A stretch of 6,082 nt of DNA from Rikenella sp. (GTDB lineage: Bacteria > Bacteroidota > Bacteroidia > Bacteroidales > Rikenellaceae): positions 1 to 6,082 of the forward strand of contig JAIDFC010000147.1 of the NCBI GenBank assembly GCA_029054535.1, given 5' to 3'. Of this stretch, positions 5,794 to 6,082 are shown piece after piece; the stretch's first letter is position 1; the number at the start of each line of letters is the position of its first letter. Below the pieces are notes generated by a model. That model ran no database searches. It was given only the letters and a program-made list of their open reading frames with translations, and was not told where the DNA came from. Position numbers and translations under genes: made by a program.

Positions 5794-6082
5794 ATGGAGA
5801 GAAACATATTCAGGCACTTGTGGAGACTCTTGCAACCCTTGATGCACAACAAGTGGATCAGTTTCGGTGTGGTGAGCGTGATTTATGTGTTGTGGTTCGT
5901 GGTGTGGACCCGAAACCTGTGGTGGTTGTTGGGGGTGGTCGTGATCTACGATATTTATATCGGGAAATGGTCGGAACGGCTGTGGCTCAATCGCTACCGT
6001 GCTTACAAGGCCAATCATCGGGGTTTCCGGAAGGTCGCCGAGTGGGTCGAAGCGTTGCTTTTTGCGGTGATCGTGGTGGTGC
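5794..6082 (+). CDS. lepB: Signal peptidase I, N-terminal part only (runs off the window)
   Basis: The first 96 codons of a predicted type I leader peptidase, which cuts signal peptides from exported proteins at the outer face of the inner membrane. Two hydrophobic segments (about 21-38 and 42-55) form the long N-terminal membrane region typical of Bacteroidota LepB. A basic stretch with RYRAYKANHRGFRK (67-80) follows, then AEWVEALLFAVIVVV (82-96), which matches the segment that normally leads into the catalytic domain. The catalytic Ser and Lys boxes lie beyond base 6082 and cannot be checked, so the family call rests on this N-terminus and on the position directly after dapB, an order I recall from Bacteroides-type genomes. 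The ATG at 5794 has a purine-rich upstream stretch (GAGAAGAAAAAAG). The gap after dapB is 20 nt. Confidence 0.85.
   Translation, partial: MERNIFRHLWRLLQPLMHNKWISFGVVSVIYVLWFVVWTRNLWWLLGVVVIYDIYIGKWSERLWLNRYRAYKANHRGFRKVAEWVEALLFAVIVVV

Overview
The window looks like ordinary chromosomal DNA from a GC-rich member of the Bacteroidota, most likely Rikenellaceae/Alistipes-like. This is an inference from three things: promoter-like TTTG-N19/20-TAnnTTT(G) motifs of the Bacteroidota primary sigma factor; no Shine-Dalgarno sequence at purA, dapB or the omega-amidase gene; and the style of the proteins (PurA, DapB and the long N-terminal extension of LepB). I see no insertion sequence, prophage, CRISPR array, tRNA or rRNA, and no base-composition break that would suggest recent transfer.

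Left part (1-2527, minus strand): a tightly packed three-gene operon, read from right to left. It encodes a YafV/Nit2-type omega-amidase (2527-1718), a TauE/SafE-family membrane permease (1714-935) and an MltD-like lytic transglycosylase (924 to the window edge, 3' end cut off). Gaps are 3 and 10 nt. In both junctions the Shine-Dalgarno sequence lies in or against the stop codon of the gene before it, so translational coupling is likely.

Middle (2528-2710): a 183-bp divergent intergenic region. It holds a well-matched Bacteroidota promoter for the leftward operon and a weaker -7 element for the rightward gene, a CvfB/YitL-type S1-domain RNA-binding protein. That gene appears to start at a TTG codon behind a strong GGAGGA.

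Right part (2711-6082, plus strand): cvfB-like gene, purA (last committed branch to AMP), dapB (diaminopimelate/lysine pathway) and the N-terminal part of lepB (signal peptidase I). A perfect 13-bp AT-rich hairpin separates purA from dapB, while dapB and lepB are only 20 nt apart and probably form one transcript.

Most of the genes are housekeeping functions: purine synthesis, cell-wall precursor synthesis (dapB), wall remodelling (mltD-like) and secretion (lepB). I did not find an undescribed system. The points worth a second look are start-site and regulatory details: the TTG start with an overlapping 8-codon upstream ORF, repeats in the divergent promoter, Shine-Dalgarno use confined to certain genes, and the unusual omega-amidase/TauE/transglycosylase operon.
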